Shown: positions 25,977 through 33,741 of the stretch, in pieces
Layout: every line of letters starts with the position of its first letter
Numbering within the stretch: position 1 is the stretch's first letter
Origin: Kyrpidia spormannii
GTDB taxonomy: Bacteria; Bacillota; Bacilli; Kyrpidiales; Kyrpidiaceae
DNA length: 64,000 bases
Reading direction: 5' to 3'
Assembly (NCBI RefSeq): GCF_002804065.1
Contig: NZ_CP024955.1
Coordinates: 992,001 to 1,056,000, forward strand
Translations under genes and position numbers: made by a program
The notes under the pieces: generated by a model
Database searches by the model: none
The model's input: the letters and a program-made list of their open reading frames with translations, nothing else
Told to the model about the DNA's origin: nothing

Positions 25977-26534
25977 ATGATTTCCAGCAACGACTTCCGT
26001 CCCGGGGTGACCATCGAAGTGGACGGGGAGATTTGGCAAGTGATCGAATTTATGCATGTCAAACCGGGGAAAGGCTCCGCTTTTGTGCGCACGAAATTGA
26101 AAAACGTAAAAACCGGCGCGGTGAAAGAGACCACATTCCGGGCTGGAGAAAAAGTGCAGGAAGCCCGGGTGGAGACCCGGGAGATGCAGTACCTGTACAA
26201 TGATGGCGATTCGTACACTTTCATGGATACCGAGACCTATGAACAGCTTTCCATTCCGGCGGCTCAACTCGAGCGGGAAACCAAATTTCTGAAGGAGAAC
26301 ATGAATTGTTACGTGATGTTGCATGAAGGGACGCCTATCGGGGTGGAGTTGCCCAACACCGTGGTTTTGGAAGTGGTGGCGACAGACCCGGGGATTAAGG
26401 GGGATACGGCGTCCGGGGGGAGTAAACCCGCCACCCTGGAGACTGGTTTGGTGGTCCAGGTGCCCTTTTTCATCAACGTGGGGGATAAGCTGGTGATCGA
26501 TACCCGGCGGGGAGAGTACGTGTCCCGGGCCTGA
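25977..26534 (+). CDS. efp: Elongation factor P
   Basis: 185 residues from ATG 25977, preceded by GAAAGGGG. Three beta-barrel domains are expected: the N-terminal KOW-like part with the modifiable loop [15 protein letters not shown] near residue 30, the middle OB domain, and the C-terminal OB domain ending in [12 protein letters not shown]. The loop has Lys at the tip, as in Bacillus EF-P. EF-P relieves ribosome stalling at proline runs. The next 234 bp contain no gene that I can support. Confidence 0.95.
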   Translation: MISSNDFRPGVTIEVDGEIWQVIEFMHVKPGKGSAFVRTKLKNVKTGAVKETTFRAGEKVQEARVETREMQYLYNDGDSYTFMDTETYEQLSIPAAQLERETKFLKENMNCYVMLHEGTPIGVELPNTVVLEVVATDPGIKGDTASGGSKPATLETGLVVQVPFFINVGDKLVIDTRRGEYVSRA

Positions 26535-26768
26535 AGATTCCCGGGGCGGCCCGCTGGGCGGGATCTGAGAGGATGTTCCCGGAGAGAGGAGGTTTTCTCA
26601 CCAGGCGCTCGGCTCGGTGCCGGCTGGGCCTGACGAGGCACGGGTAATGCCGGGGGAATGAGTGATCGGCGGTGGCGTCGCTCGATGTGACCCAGTCCGG
26701 GATTTGTTCTCCCCGGGGTCCTGTCTGCATATATTCCCCGGTGAGGACATGCGGACAGGAGGGCCCAA

Positions 26769-27050
26769 GTGATGTGGGACGGACTGAGGGAGCACGCAGT
26801 GACCGCGATGGGAACCCTTCGGCTGATCTCGGGCAGCATCGAGGTGTGTGCCGGCCTCTTGATGTTATATTTTCAGTCCTTGGAGAAAGCGATGGCTATC
26901 AACGCCACCCTTGCGCTCGTCGGTCCTACCGTGCTGATTCTCGTCACGGCCACAGGCCTCGCCGCGATGGCGGAGGAGCTGTCCTGGGGGCGGATGGTCC
27001 TCATCTTCACCGGCGTGGGCCTCATTCTGTGGGGGATTTTTTCCGATTGA
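26769..27050 (+). CDS. yqhV: YqhV-like small membrane protein
   Basis: 93 residues from GTG 26769 (ATG 26772 is equally possible), with AGGAGG upstream. Three hydrophobic segments are visible at about 18-38, 43-65 and 72-90, so the protein should be integral to the cytoplasmic membrane. Length, composition and position between efp and spoIIIAA match B. subtilis YqhV, of unknown function. A CATATATT element at about 26730 resembles a SigE -10 but lacks a partner -35. Confidence 0.75.
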   Translation: MMWDGLREHAVTAMGTLRLISGSIEVCAGLLMLYFQSLEKAMAINATLALVGPTVLILVTATGLAAMAEELSWGRMVLIFTGVGLILWGIFSD

Positions 27051-27165
27051 GGGAGTTGCGGCATGCCGTCGGCCCGCCGGGTACATACTAGGGGCGGTTC
27101 CTCCGGCCGGGCGGGGAGAGCCCGCAACCCGCCGGTTCGGCAGGCTGACGAAAGGGGGATGCCGC

Positions 27166-27603
27166 GTGGAAAGCCAAGTGCGGGAAAAGATCGCCTATCT
27201 CAAGGGGCTCGCGTCAGGTCTTGAGGTCGATCCCGAGTCGAGGGAAGGTCGTTTGCTGCACGGTTTGGTCGACGTTTTGGACAGTCTGTCCGCTTCTGTG
27301 GAACACTGGGCGGACAGTCAGCGGGAACTGGAAGAATATGTAAGTCTCATCGACGACGATCTCGGGGATGTCGAGGAGTTCCTCGATCTAGATGCGGATG
27401 ATGAGATTGAGGAGACTTCCTATATTCGTTTGGAGTGCCCGGAATGCGGCGATACCCTTTACCTGGATGAAGGGATCGTCAACGACGAAGGGGTAGCGGA
27501 GGTCGAGTGCCCCAATTGTCATCACACGATGGTCCTGGGAGATTCTCAAGTATCCAGGCAGGATGGTCGGTCGGCGGTGTCATCCAAGCCCCCTCAGGCC
27601 TGA
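27166..27603 (+). CDS. CD1247-like protein with C-terminal zinc ribbon
   Basis: 145 residues from GTG 27166, with GAAAGGGGG upstream. Residues 1-75 are acidic and helical (REKIAYLKGLASGLEVDPES, then LLHGLVDVLDSL). Residues about 90-125 form a zinc ribbon with CPEC and CPNC about 20 residues apart. From memory, a clostridial family with this layout (CD1247 N-terminal domain) is found between efp and spoIIIA; gene order agrees. The role is unknown; a zinc-binding adaptor in sporulation or translation is only a guess. A strong terminator follows. Confidence 0.6.
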   Translation: MESQVREKIAYLKGLASGLEVDPESREGRLLHGLVDVLDSLSASVEHWADSQRELEEYVSLIDDDLGDVEEFLDLDADDEIEETSYIRLECPECGDTLYLDEGIVNDEGVAEVECPNCHHTMVLGDSQVSRQDGRSAVSSKPPQA

Positions 27604-27638
27604 CCGACCCAGCATTAACGAAATCTACACATGTACTT

Positions 27639-27676
27639 CAAGCCCTAGGGTGCCCACCTGGGGCTTGGTTTTTTTT
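27639..27676 (+). terminator. Rho-independent terminator after the zinc-ribbon gene
   Basis: Eleven-bp stem (27639-27649 with 27657-27667, one G-U), 7-base loop, then GG... with eight consecutive T (27669-27676). It separates the efp block from spoIIIA. The stop codon of the minus-strand microprotein lies in its left arm. Confidence 0.9.
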
Positions 27677-27773
27677 GTCTCATATGGACGAAGGTCAGCA
27701 CCATGACCATAAACAACAGGTAAATGACAAGGAACACCACGACCCACTTGATAAACACAGCTAACCAGTCCAT
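27645..27773 (-). CDS. 42-residue single-span membrane protein, unannotated type
   Basis: ATG at 27773 is preceded by GGGGAGGAAC, a strong SD at normal spacing. The 42 codons give MDWLAVFIKW, then a continuous hydrophobic span to about residue 29, then a basic Pro-rich tail (HMRQKKPSPRW) and TAG. The positive C-terminus suggests an N-out, C-in topology, by the positive-inside rule. A promoter-like element with mother-cell sigma features lies 33 bp upstream of the ATG. It is divergent from spoIIIAA with about 160 bp between starts. I know no family for it. The chance of a random ORF is lowered by SD, promoter and one clean membrane span together. Confidence 0.65.
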   Translation of the reverse strand: MDWLAVFIKWVVVFLVIYLLFMVMVLTFVHMRQKKPSPRWAP

Positions 27774-27805
27774 CGATGTTCCTCCCCGCATGGAATGTAC
27801 CGATG

Positions 27806-27833
27806 TATTCTATGCCTCCGAGGACGAGGGGGT
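27806..27833 (-). promoter_or_regulatory. SigK/SigE-like promoter for the 42-residue gene
   Basis: The minus strand has CATAGAATA at 27814-27806, matching the SigK -10 pattern CATAnnnTA and seven of eight bases of the SigE -10. AC at 27833-27832 is 17 bp upstream, the usual place for the SigK -35. Transcription would start near 27798, giving a leader of about 25 bases. Confidence 0.5.
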
Positions 27834-27889
27834 ACGGGCGAATTCCGGCGGAATCCGTCCAGGGATTGGTCTATGAGCAACCCCTGTCC

Positions 27890-27897
27890 CATATGAT
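27890..27897 (+). promoter_or_regulatory. Weak SigE-type -10 candidate for spoIIIA
   Basis: CATATGAT (six of eight bases of the SigE -10) lies 35 bp before spoIIIAA, where a mother-cell promoter is expected from the B. subtilis operon. The -35 region is not convincing. Confidence 0.3.
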
Positions 27898-27931
27898 GTA
27901 CTAACCTCTGTCCCGAAAGGGTGAATGTAGG

Positions 27932-28978
27932 GTGTCCCAGGTCGAGAATCAACGGCGGGCGAAGGAGGGCGAGGGGAACGCGGTCCCCGGGGTGGTGCTT
28001 CGGTTGATGCCCGGGAGGGTTCGGGATGCGCTCCGGCAAGGCTTTTCCCGAGGACTCAGTGGAATTGAAGAAATCCGCATCCGTCGGGAACGGCCGGTAC
28101 AAGTCTGTACGAAGGGACACGAGGGTTTTCTGACCGAAGATGGGCGTTTGGCCCGTTCGGCGGATCTAGGAATGGTCATCTCCACCGAGGAGCTGATGCA
28201 GATCGTTCAGGGGTTGTCCCAATCCTCCCTTTATGCGCTGGAGGAAGAACTGCGCCGGGGGTACATTACTCTGCCGGGCGGCCACAGGGTGGGGCTCGCC
28301 GGTCGGGCGGTGGTGGCGGGAGGGCGGATTCAAACCCAGGTGGATATCACGGGATTGAATTTTCGCATCGCCAAACCGGTTGTCGGTGTTTCCCGAGTCC
28401 TGGCCCCCTGGTTGATCGATGGGATGAGCATGCCCGCCAGCACCCTCATTCTGTCACCACCACAGTGTGGCAAAACCACTTTGCTTCGGGATCTCGCCTA
28501 CCATCTGAGCATCGGGGCCTGGCATCCCCGGGTTCCGCCCCTCAAGGTGGCGGTGGTGGACGAACGATCGGAGTTGGCCGGGACCTTTCAGGGGCGGCAT
28601 TACCATGATCTCGGCCCGCGTACTGATGTCCTGGATGGGTGTCCCAAGGCCGAAGGCATGATGATGATGGTGCGCTCCATGTCCCCCGAGGTGTTGATCA
28701 CCGATGAAGTGGGCGGGGCGGCGGACATTGCCGCACTGATGGAGGCGGTGGGTTCCGGAGTGGTGGTTTTGGCTTCTGCCCACGCCGCCAGCCTGGCTGA
28801 CGCCGAGTCCCGGCCTGCATTGCGCCCCCTGTTGGAGGGGCGGCTCTTCCGCCGGTACGTGGTGCTCAGCCGGCGCCAGGGGCCCATGACGGTGGAGGGG
28901 GTGTTTGATGAAGCCGGTCGGCGATTGAAACGGGACCAGGCTAAAGCCGGAACTGGCCGGCCTGGGCCGGTGGCGTGA
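27932..28978 (+). CDS. spoIIIAA: Stage III sporulation ATPase SpoIIIAA
   Basis: 348 residues from GTG 27932. A PilT/VirB11-like secretion ATPase: Walker A SPPQCGKTT near 175-183, VVDERSELAG, then TDEVGGAADIAAL. Family knowledge: it powers the SpoIIIA-SpoIIQ channel through which the mother cell feeds the engulfed forespore. It is the first of eight genes in the order AA to AH, complete here. The C-terminus ends 24 bp before spoIIIAB. Confidence 0.95.
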   Translation: MSQVENQRRAKEGEGNAVPGVVLRLMPGRVRDALRQGFSRGLSGIEEIRIRRERPVQVCTKGHEGFLTEDGRLARSADLGMVISTEELMQIVQGLSQSSLYALEEELRRGYITLPGGHRVGLAGRAVVAGGRIQTQVDITGLNFRIAKPVVGVSRVLAPWLIDGMSMPASTLILSPPQCGKTTLLRDLAYHLSIGAWHPRVPPLKVAVVDERSELAGTFQGRHYHDLGPRTDVLDGCPKAEGMMMMVRSMSPEVLITDEVGGAADIAALMEAVGSGVVVLASAHAASLADAESRPALRPLLEGRLFRRYVVLSRRQGPMTVEGVFDEAGRRLKRDQAKAGTGRPGPVA

Positions 28979-29002
28979 AGCGGGAGCATGGGGTGACGAA
29001 GG

Positions 29003-29527
29003 ATGAGCTTGTTGCAATGGGTCGGCAGCGCCTTTGTGCTCACCGCGTCGGCGGGTCTTGGGTTTTACAAGGCCGAAAGGCTCAGGAAGCGGGTGGAGGC
29101 TCTACGGTCGGTTCAAGCGGGACTTCAATTGCTGGATACGGAAATCGCTTTCTCCGCCACGCCCTTGCCCCGTGCCCTAGCGAGAATCGCCCGGGTGTGC
29201 GCGCCCCCCGCAGCGGTGATCTTTGCCGACGCGGCCGAGGGTTTGGAAAGCCGGCCGGAGGTCGGTGCCGGGGTTCACTGGGAGGCGGCGGTGGGAAAAC
29301 GGTGCGCCGAACTGGCACTGGCGCCGGCGGACGAAGAGATCTTGGTGCAGTTCGGTCGGACGCTGGGTGTATCCGACCGGGAGGATCAGCGGAAACACAT
29401 CCGCATGGCTTTGGAGCGGCTGTCGGTGCAGGAGCGGGAGGCGGCGGGGGAAGCGGCTCAGCGGGTGCGAATGTGGCGGTCTTTGGGAATACTGGCCGGC
29501 CTTGCCGTGGTGGTTTTGCTGATGTGA
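29003..29527 (+). CDS. spoIIIAB: Stage III sporulation protein AB
   Basis: 174 residues from ATG 29003. It has a hydrophobic segment at the N-terminus (LQWVGSAFVLTASAGLGFYKA) and another at the C-terminus (LGILAGLAVVVLLM), with a helical cytoplasmic domain between (VQAGLQLLDTEIAFSATPLPRAL). The pattern resembles type II secretion GspF, as described for SpoIIIAB. It should anchor the ATPase in the mother-cell membrane. Confidence 0.92.
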   Translation: MSLLQWVGSAFVLTASAGLGFYKAERLRKRVEALRSVQAGLQLLDTEIAFSATPLPRALARIARVCAPPAAVIFADAAEGLESRPEVGAGVHWEAAVGKRCAELALAPADEEILVQFGRTLGVSDREDQRKHIRMALERLSVQEREAAGEAAQRVRMWRSLGILAGLAVVVLLM

Positions 29528-29543
29528 GAAGGGGGCCGTGGTC

Positions 29544-29747
29544 GTGGGACTGGATTTGAGCGCCATTTTCCAAATCGCCGGCGTCGGCGTGTTGGTGGCG
29601 GTTATTCATACGGTACTGCGCCAGTCCGGCAAGGAAGAGTTTGCCCACTGGGCCACGTTGACGGGGTTCGTAGTGATCCTGTTTATGGTGATCCACTACA
29701 TCGGCCAATTGTTCAACGAGATTATGGACGTGTTCCGTCTGCATTGA
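29544..29747 (+). CDS. spoIIIAC: Stage III sporulation protein AC
   Basis: 67 residues from GTG 29544, nine bases after AAGGGGG; GTG 29538 is too close to the SD. Two membrane spans are visible (IFQIAGVGVLVAVIHTVL and LTGFVVILFMVIHYIGQL). The sequence matches the start of B. subtilis SpoIIIAC closely. It is a small channel-complex membrane subunit. Confidence 0.92.
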   Translation: MGLDLSAIFQIAGVGVLVAVIHTVLRQSGKEEFAHWATLTGFVVILFMVIHYIGQLFNEIMDVFRLH

Positions 29748-29760
29748 CCGGGGGACGGGT

Positions 29761-30147
29761 ATGGAGATTCTTCAAATCGTCGGATTCGGGTTGACGGCGG
29801 CGGTGCTCATTGCGCTGATCCGGTCCCAAGCGCCCCAAATCGCTCTGCTATTGTCGTTGTTCGCCGGAGCCGCGCTGTTTATGCTCATCGTCCAGAAGGT
29901 GGGCACGGTGATCGGCGCGATGGAGCACCTGGCCGGTGCAGCGAACATCGACTGGATGTTCGTGCAGACGATTTTTAAAATCGTCGGCATCGCTTACATC
30001 GCCGAGTTTGGCGCCCAAATCGTGCGGGACGCCGGGGAGTCGGCATTGGCGGGGAAAATCGAGCTGGCCGGCAAGGTGATGATCATGGTGCTCGCCGTGC
30101 CGATCCTCACTTCTGTTGTCGAGACGGTCATGCGGGTCTTGCAGTGA
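29761..30147 (+). CDS. spoIIIAD: Stage III sporulation protein AD
   Basis: 128 residues from ATG 29761, following GGGGGACGG. Four hydrophobic segments and the conserved FKIVGIAYIAEFGAQIVRDAG region identify it. It is similar in fold to SpoIIIAC. It lies 13 bp after spoIIIAC and ends 19 bp before spoIIIAE. Confidence 0.93.
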   Translation: MEILQIVGFGLTAAVLIALIRSQAPQIALLLSLFAGAALFMLIVQKVGTVIGAMEHLAGAANIDWMFVQTIFKIVGIAYIAEFGAQIVRDAGESALAGKIELAGKVMIMVLAVPILTSVVETVMRVLQ

Positions 30148-30166
30148 AGGGGATGGGGGTGGAGGT

Positions 30167-31567
30167 GTGAAGATTCCATCGCCGGCCCAAAGCCCCTGGC
30201 GGGTGGTGGCCGCTGTGGTTCTGGTGGGGGCGACGCTGTGGATTCTTTGGGCCTGGCTTGGAACAAGGGCCTGGGCGGCGGGGCCGCTGCCGGATCCCGG
30301 ATGGGGAGAAGTCCCGGTCGGGACGCGGGCCGGCGATCTTTCGGGGTACGGCCCAGGGTTTGGCCCCGTCCCTTCTCAAGGGCAGGCGCCGCCCTCTCCA
30401 TCCCCGCCGTCCGGATCACCGCCCGCATTGGCGCCGCCGTCCGAGGCTCCCGGTGCCTCGACACCGGGGCCTGCAGCTCCCGCCGGCACTGGCCCGGGTG
30501 CGATGGACGTCCCCGGGGTGGACACCCGCAGCGTAGAGCAATTCTGGCGGGACATCGTGGAGAAATACGGGGGCTATCTCCCTCCGGACAGTATTCCCTC
30601 CGTGGTGGGTTTTGTGGAGAATGGGTCCGGATCCTGGGCGGTGCTAAAAGGACTGGCCCGGTTTGTCCTCGACGAGTGGGGAAAGAGTTTGGGTTTGCTC
30701 GGCATGTTGATCTTGATCGCGATTTTCGCCGCGGTCCTGGAGACCTTGCAAGGGTCTTTCTCCCATCCCGAGGTCAGCCGGATTGCCTTCGCCGGGGTGT
30801 ACCTGGCCCTCCTTGTTCTCGCCGTGCAATCGTTTTTTGGAGCCGTGGGGGCCGCCCGGGGAGCCGTTCAAATGATGATCGATTGTATGCTCGCCGTGTT
30901 GCCTCTGTTGACGGCCCTTTTGGCCGCGGTGGGGGCTTTCAGCACCGCGGCGATGCTTCACCCATTGACCATTGGCATCACCCACGTGGTGAGCTATGTG
31001 ACCACAACGGTGGTCATCCCGCTGATCTTTTTCAGCGCAGTGCTGGACATCACCAGTTTGCTGTCCGAGCGGTACCGGGCAACCCAATTGGCGGGGGTCC
31101 TGAGGACCGCGGCCATCACGGTGCTGGGCTTGTGTCTCACAGTCTTTCTCGGCGTGATCGCCATCTCCGGGGGAACCCGGGCGGTGGCGGACGGCGTGGC
31201 GATTCGAGTGGCGAAATTCGCCACCGCCAGTTTCGTCCCGGTTGTCGGCAAAATGTTCTCCGATGCTACAGAGACGGTGGTCGGTGCGTCCCTTCTTCTC
31301 AAAAATGTCGTCGGCGTGGCAGGAGCAGTGGTGATGCTCATGATTTGCGCCTTTCCGGCTCTGAAAATCCTGACGGTGGCCATGGTGTACAACATCACCG
31401 GTGCCTTGGTCCAACCCCTCGGCACATCGATGCTGGCCCAGAGTCTCGGAGCGATCGGGAAAACGCTCATGATCCTCTTTGCGGCGGTGGCCACGGTGGG
31501 GATGATGTTTTTCCTGGCTATCACTGCTGTGATCACCGTGGGGAATCTGTCGGTCATGGCGAGGTGA
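30167..31567 (+). CDS. spoIIIAE: Stage III sporulation protein AE with long Pro-rich linker
   Basis: 466 residues from GTG 30167, preceded by GGGTGGAGG. An N-terminal signal or anchor segment (residues 12-38, ending TRAWAAG) precedes a Pro, Ser and Gly-rich stretch at about 39-118. The conserved body begins at VEQFWRDIVEKYGG. Six or more membrane spans follow, with the typical YVTTTVVIPLIFFSAVLDI region. From memory, B. subtilis SpoIIIAE is about 400 residues, so the linker explains the extra length. It is the largest membrane component of the forespore channel. Confidence 0.93.
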   Translation: MKIPSPAQSPWRVVAAVVLVGATLWILWAWLGTRAWAAGPLPDPGWGEVPVGTRAGDLSGYGPGFGPVPSQGQAPPSPSPPSGSPPALAPPSEAPGASTPGPAAPAGTGPGAMDVPGVDTRSVEQFWRDIVEKYGGYLPPDSIPSVVGFVENGSGSWAVLKGLARFVLDEWGKSLGLLGMLILIAIFAAVLETLQGSFSHPEVSRIAFAGVYLALLVLAVQSFFGAVGAARGAVQMMIDCMLAVLPLLTALLAAVGAFSTAAMLHPLTIGITHVVSYVTTTVVIPLIFFSAVLDITSLLSERYRATQLAGVLRTAAITVLGLCLTVFLGVIAISGGTRAVADGVAIRVAKFATASFVPVVGKMFSDATETVVGASLLLKNVVGVAGAVVMLMICAFPALKILTVAMVYNITGALVQPLGTSMLAQSLGAIGKTLMILFAAVATVGMMFFLAITAVITVGNLSVMAR

Positions 31568-31571
31568 CGGG

Positions 31572-32249
31572 GTGGACGCGCTGGTTGCGTGGCTCAGACA
31601 AGTGGTGTTGGTACTCTTGGCCGCGGCCTTCCTGGATTGGATGCTGCCGACGAACACGATGCAGCGCTACGTCAAGGTGGTCATGGGGCTGGTGGTGGTG
31701 GGTACGCTGTTGACCCCGCTGATGCAAGTCTTTCACATGACCGAAGCCTGGAAGGCGGCGGTGGCTTCCCTTGGGGAACCCGCAAATGCAGGTTCGTCCG
31801 CTTGGGGGTTGACGGATCGGGTCATGGCCTGGGAAGCTCAACAAGCCCAAGGTGCCTGGACGGAGGAAATCCGTCGCCGGGTCGCGGAGCGGGCGGTCCA
31901 AGCGTCCGGACACGCGGTCGCCTCCGTTCAAGTGGAGGCGGGGCCGGCGGCTCCCGGCCCGGTGCCCAAACCTCCGGTTCTGCACCGGATCGTGGTAGTT
32001 CTTGGGCCGCCTTTGCCGTCGGCTCCCTCTGGCGGCCCATCGGGATCCGGTTCCGGGGCGACGGGGTCGGGGTCGCTGGTTACCCCCGTCCGGCCTGTCG
32101 AGATCGGGCCCGATCAGAGGCCTGCCCCTTCGGCGGATGCGGCCCTGCGGCGCTCGGTGGCCCAGGCCGTTGCCGCAGATCTCGGCATCGATCCTTCCCT
32201 GGTCGATGTACAGAACGATACCTCGGGAATGGGAGGGGGGGCGGGGTGA
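31572..32249 (+). CDS. spoIIIAF: Stage III sporulation protein AF
   Basis: 225 residues from GTG 31572. Two N-terminal membrane helices (VVLVLLAAAFLDWMLP and VVMGLVVVGTLLTPLMQ) are followed by a soluble domain with a Gly/Ser-rich linker near 145-165 and a C-terminal ring-building-motif-like part (SVAQAVAADLGIDPSLVDVQ). This C-terminal pattern is related to YscJ/FliF-type modules. The gene overlaps spoIIIAG by 4 bp. Confidence 0.88.
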   Translation: MDALVAWLRQVVLVLLAAAFLDWMLPTNTMQRYVKVVMGLVVVGTLLTPLMQVFHMTEAWKAAVASLGEPANAGSSAWGLTDRVMAWEAQQAQGAWTEEIRRRVAERAVQASGHAVASVQVEAGPAAPGPVPKPPVLHRIVVVLGPPLPSAPSGGPSGSGSGATGSGSLVTPVRPVEIGPDQRPAPSADAALRRSVAQAVAADLGIDPSLVDVQNDTSGMGGGAG

Positions 32250-32797
32250 ACTGGAATTTTGCAACTGGATCAAAATGGTTGTGGATCTTGGGGATTCTCG
32301 GGGTGGTTCTCATCGCCCTTGGGGCGTTGAACCGCGGCTCGTCCGGGGCGCCGGTCAATCCCCCGTCGGTCCCTGCGACCGACCAAGCCGGTCGGGGTTC
32401 GGCGGAAATGAAGGCTTATGAGCAAGCGTACGAACAACAGTTGACCAGCCTTCTAGGCCGACTCCCTGGGGTGCAGGACGTCCGGGTGATGGTGAATGTG
32501 GACTCGACCGAGGAGGTGGTCTACGCACGCAACGATCAGAACCAGAACCAGACGATTAATGAAACGGACAAACAGGGCGGGACCCGGGTGACCACGAGCC
32601 AGTCGTCGAACGACCAGGTGGTGTTGGCTGGGCAGAACCAGCCCCTGATCGTCAAACGGCTCAGGCCCCAAGTCCGGGGGGTGCTGGTGGTTGCCAAGGG
32701 GGCTCAGGACGCCCGAGTGCAGGCGGAGATCGTGCAGGCTGTGGCGGCCGTCCTCGGTGTGCCGCCGCATCGTGTTGCCGTGGTGCCCGGCCAATGA
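32246..32797 (+). CDS. spoIIIAG: Stage III sporulation protein AG
   Basis: 183 residues from GTG 32246, in a GTGA overlap with spoIIIAF. A membrane anchor at about 10-28 is followed by a YscJ-like domain: LLGRLPGVQDVRVMVNVDS, an insert with many Asn and Gln (NDQNQNQTINETDKQGG), then PQVRGVLVVAKGA. SpoIIIAG forms a large ring in the intermembrane space in B. subtilis. The insert corresponds to the beta-rich region that widens the ring. Confidence 0.92.
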   Translation: MNWNFATGSKWLWILGILGVVLIALGALNRGSSGAPVNPPSVPATDQAGRGSAEMKAYEQAYEQQLTSLLGRLPGVQDVRVMVNVDSTEEVVYARNDQNQNQTINETDKQGGTRVTTSQSSNDQVVLAGQNQPLIVKRLRPQVRGVLVVAKGAQDARVQAEIVQAVAAVLGVPPHRVAVVPGQ

Positions 32798-32854
32798 ATC
32801 CAGGAAGGCGGGCCGGCCGCGGTTTCCGAACCGAAGGAGACGGGGGGAGACAGA

Positions 32855-33553
32855 TTGGTCAAGAGGCAATCGGTGTGGCTTTCGACGATGATGGTGCTGG
32901 CGTTGATGGTCATCGGTTATTACACGGTGAACAGTGAGAATAAACCTCTGCCGACCACGGGGGAACAGACCCAGGGCGCGAGTGGGGCAGGAACGACGAA
33001 TTCGGACACGCTGCCGCCGCTTCCTCCTTCAGCCACCGGCGACCAAGGGGGAACCGGTTCTACTCATGGAGCCGGGGGTACCGCCAGCAGTGCGGGCACC
33101 TCTGGAACCGGGGCGTCGGGGCAGAATTCGGCCACCCCGTCCCAGGCCGGTTCTGGGGGCGGCACAGGGGCGCAAAACAGCTCGGGGAGCGATTATTTTG
33201 CGGAAATGGCATTGAAGGAAACCCAACGGGAGTCCGGGGTGATGGAGCAACTTCAGCAAGTCATCGCGAACCCGAAATCGTCCAGTGAGGAGGTGGCCAA
33301 GGCCAACCAACAACTGCAGGAGATTACCACCATGCAGGGAAAAGCGGAACAAACGGTGGAAATGCTCAAAGGGGCCGGGTTCCCGCAAGCGGTGATCCTG
33401 CCTTCCGGGAGCGGGGATGTGAATTATGACCACGTCACCGTCTACGTACAAGCGTCCTCGCTGTCACCCCAACAGGCCGTGAACGTGATGGGCATCGTCC
33501 ATCAACAGATGGGGATCCCGGCGTCGAACATCACGGTATACTGGCACGAATGA
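32855..33553 (+). CDS. spoIIIAH: Stage III sporulation protein AH
   Basis: 232 residues from TTG 32855, preceded by GGGGGGAGA. One N-terminal membrane span (SVWLSTMMVLALMVIGYYTV) and a long Gly, Ser and Thr-rich linker (about 30-108) lead to the conserved C-terminal domain (YFAEMALKETQRESG to ITVYWHE). In B. subtilis this domain binds forespore SpoIIQ across the engulfment space. SpoIIQ is not encoded here. A terminator closes the operon. Confidence 0.93.
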   Translation: MVKRQSVWLSTMMVLALMVIGYYTVNSENKPLPTTGEQTQGASGAGTTNSDTLPPLPPSATGDQGGTGSTHGAGGTASSAGTSGTGASGQNSATPSQAGSGGGTGAQNSSGSDYFAEMALKETQRESGVMEQLQQVIANPKSSSEEVAKANQQLQEITTMQGKAEQTVEMLKGAGFPQAVILPSGSGDVNYDHVTVYVQASSLSPQQAVNVMGIVHQQMGIPASNITVYWHE

Positions 33554-33596
33554 GGCGAAAACGTCCAGTGGGCCCTGGGGGCCATGGGCATTTCAA

Positions 33597-33635
33597 GGAC
33601 TGTTGGCGTTATTGACCAACAGTCCATTTTGTTTG
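33597..33635 (+). terminator. Terminator of the spoIIIA operon
   Basis: Perfect 10-bp stem (33597-33606 with 33616-33625), 9-base loop, then ATTTTGTTT. Confidence 0.85.
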
Positions 33636-33693
33636 AAAACGGGTCGAACCGTAGGATCGAATTGCGTGTCTGTGGCCGCTCTTCATAGCGCTG

Positions 33694-33702
33694 TGGTATA
33701 CT
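33694..33702 (+). promoter_or_regulatory. Extended -10 promoter for accB-accC
   Basis: TGG-TATACT (box 33697-33702) lies 39 bp before the accB start. The -35 site is poor, but the TG extension can compensate. It follows the spoIIIA terminator, so acc genes have their own vegetative promoter. Confidence 0.6.
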
Positions 33703-33741
33703 TGTCCAAGTGAACGAATGCACACAGGGAGTGACCACGGC

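Noticed and set aside
26535-26768. 234-bp gap between efp and yqhV
   Set aside because: Short open frames exist but without SD and with shadow-like composition. A CATATATT near 26730 looked like SigE -10 but has no -35, so it was not listed as a promoter.
30238-31713. A 491-codon plus-strand open frame overlapping spoIIIAE and spoIIIAF
   Set aside because: It is rich in Arg, Gly and His in a pattern typical of a shifted frame of GC-rich genes, with no domain. spoIIIAE in the other frame is well conserved.
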